Shown here: one piece after another, positions 63,075 through 64,000 of the stretch
How the letters are laid out: each line of letters opens with the position of its first letter
Position numbering within the stretch: position 1 is the stretch's first letter
Assembly (NCBI RefSeq): GCF_008327685.1
Contig: NZ_BDDE01000031.1
Coordinates: forward strand, 1 to 64,000
Direction of reading: 5' to 3'
Origin: Actinomadura sp. K4S16
GTDB taxonomy: Bacteria; Actinomycetota; Actinomycetes; Streptosporangiales; Streptosporangiaceae
DNA: 64,000 nt
Notes under the pieces: generated by a model
Told to the model about the DNA's origin: nothing
The model's database searches: none
The model's input: only the letters and a program-made list of their open reading frames with translations
Program-made: the position numbers and the translations under genes

Positions 63075-64000
63075 CTAGTCCGGATCGCCGTAGGGCAGTT
63101 CGGCGACGACCGACCAGCCGGCGTCGTCGCGGGGGCCCGCCTCGATGCGGCCGCCGAGCATCGCGACGCGCTCGCGCATGCCGACCAGGCCGTGGCCGCC
63201 GCCCTGCGACTCCTCCGGCGTGCTGCGGGCGCCGTCGTCGGTCACCGACACCACCAGCGCCTCGGTCCCGTACCGCACCTCGACGTGCACCCGGGAGCCC
63301 GGCGCGTACCGGGCGGCGTTGCTCAGCGACTCCTGCACGATCCGGTACGCCGACAGGTCGACCCCGGCGTTCAGCGGCCGCGGCATCCCGACGACGGCCG
63401 TCGCGACCGCGAGTCCGGCACGGCGGGCCGCGCCGACCAGGTCGTCCAGCCGCTCCAGGCCGGGCTGCGGGGCGCGCTCGGCGCTCTCGTCGTCGGCGCG
63501 CAGCAGCCCGACGACCCGGCGCGTCTCGGTGAGGGCCTCGCGGGCCGCGTCCCGGACGACCCCGAACGTCTGCCGTGCCGCGTCCGGCAGGTCGGGGATC
63601 TTGAACGGGGCGGCCTCCGCCTGCATCGCGATCACCGACATGTGGTGGGCGACGACGTCGTGCAGCTCGCGGGCGATGCGGGCCCGCTCCTCCAGCACCG
63701 CCTGCCGGGCGAGGTCGCGCCGGTGCTGCTCCTCGCGCAGGCGCAGCTCCTCCACGGCCGAGTGCCGCCCGCCGACCGCGTCGCCGAAGGTGAGCGCGAC
63801 CGCGGCGATCCCGGCGAGGATCGTGGCGAACCAGCCGGGCATGCCGAACAGCACGGCGGGCACCAGCACGCCGGCGATGGTGACCGCGCCCACCCCGACG
63901 GTCGTCTGCCGCGCGGCGCCGACGCCCGTGAAGAACAGGATGACGACCAGGGCGAGGATCGCCGTCACCGGCCACGGCATGAACCCCTCGCCGTGCCTGA
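63075..64000 (-). CDS. Sensor histidine kinase (HisKA_3), truncated by window edge
   Basis: The reading frame stays open to the right edge, so the N-terminus lies outside. About 308 residues are visible. At least three membrane helices lead to the phosphoacceptor box R-I-A-R-E-L-H-D-V-V-A-H-H, then a HATPase with N-box E-S-L-S-N-A-A-R-Y and the G box D-D-G-A-R-S. An internal ATG at 63980 exists but cuts into the membrane region and is probably not the start. It pairs with the response regulator downstream. Confidence 0.92.
   Translation of the reverse strand, partial: RHGEGFMPWPVTAILALVVILFFTGVGAARQTTVGVGAVTIAGVLVPAVLFGMPGWFATILAGIAAVALTFGDAVGGRHSAVEELRLREEQHRRDLARQAVLEERARIARELHDVVAHHMSVIAMQAEAAPFKIPDLPDAARQTFGVVRDAAREALTETRRVVGLLRADDESAERAPQPGLERLDDLVGAARRAGLAVATAVVGMPRPLNAGVDLSAYRIVQESLSNAARYAPGSRVHVEVRYGTEALVVSVTDDGARSTPEESQGGGHGLVGMRERVAMLGGRIEAGPRDDAGWSVVAELPYGDPD

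Overview
The window is about 70% G+C by eye, with short intergenic gaps, many GTG and some TTG starts, and 4-base ATGA/GTGA gene overlaps. Together with XRE/DUF397, DUF2795 and DUF5302 genes, three P450s, multidomain PP2C phosphatases and NarL-type two-component pairs, this points to a chromosomal segment of a filamentous actinobacterium. An Actinomadura-like or other Streptosporangiales host is my best inference. I see no rRNA, tRNA, CRISPR, phage or origin. One transposable element is present, a lone TnpB element at about 58.0-59.35 kb.

Layout. 0-10.2 kb: a membrane protein divergent from a large M16-metalloprotease-like fusion protein, a TPR protein, a P450, a secreted HExxH protease, a LysE exporter, and an XRE regulator - DUF397 - aminoglycoside-phosphotransferase-fold operon. 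10.4-18.2 kb: an anti-sigma-type ATPase, a MurA with Asp in place of the fosfomycin-target Cys, then a P450, an alpha-toroid protein, an acyl-CoA synthetase and an FAD monooxygenase that may form a small metabolic locus. 18.2-24.5 kb: small actinobacterial proteins, a CYP157-like P450 lacking a normal ExxR, a PPOX flavoprotein, DUF899, a metallo-beta-lactamase-fold protein and a coiled-coil protein. 24.6-27.2 kb: a PadR regulator with its own palindrome and a DrrAB-type ABC exporter. 27.3-34.4 kb: an M20 peptidase divergent from a complete five-gene di/oligopeptide ABC importer. 34.4-40.2 kb: a spermidine-synthase-like protein, an NmrA-like protein, a PAS-like/GAF/PP2C/HATPase phosphatase, an M15-like peptidase-domain protein and a DUF4253 protein. 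40.3-46.2 kb: an FtsX-type ABC system divergent from a two-component system across a 26-bp palindrome, followed by a Nudix gene.

46.3-54.6 kb is the clearest pathway. A kynurenine-formamidase-like hydrolase and a LysR regulator flank a seven-gene, tightly overlapping operon. It encodes kynureninase, 3-hydroxyanthranilate 3,4-dioxygenase, ACMS decarboxylase, 2-aminomuconate semialdehyde dehydrogenase, 2-aminomuconate deaminase, 4-oxalocrotonate decarboxylase and 2-keto-4-pentenoate hydratase. Together these would convert (3-hydroxy)kynurenine by meta-cleavage to 4-hydroxy-2-oxovalerate. Tryptophan dioxygenase, kynurenine 3-monooxygenase and the final aldolase/acetaldehyde dehydrogenase are not in the window.

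54.7-64 kb: a cold-shock protein, an MFS exporter divergent from a ROK regulator, then a TetR - acyl-CoA dehydrogenase unit that appears to have been split by the TnpB element. A perfect 20-bp palindrome separates the dehydrogenase from a divergent SDR/quinone-oxidoreductase pair. The window ends in a NarL-type response regulator and a histidine kinase that runs off the right edge.

A recurrent feature is a TANNNT-like -10 box ending 6-7 bases before the start codon, seen at about ten genes and suggesting leaderless mRNAs. All functional calls rest on reading motifs in the translated sequence; no database search was run.
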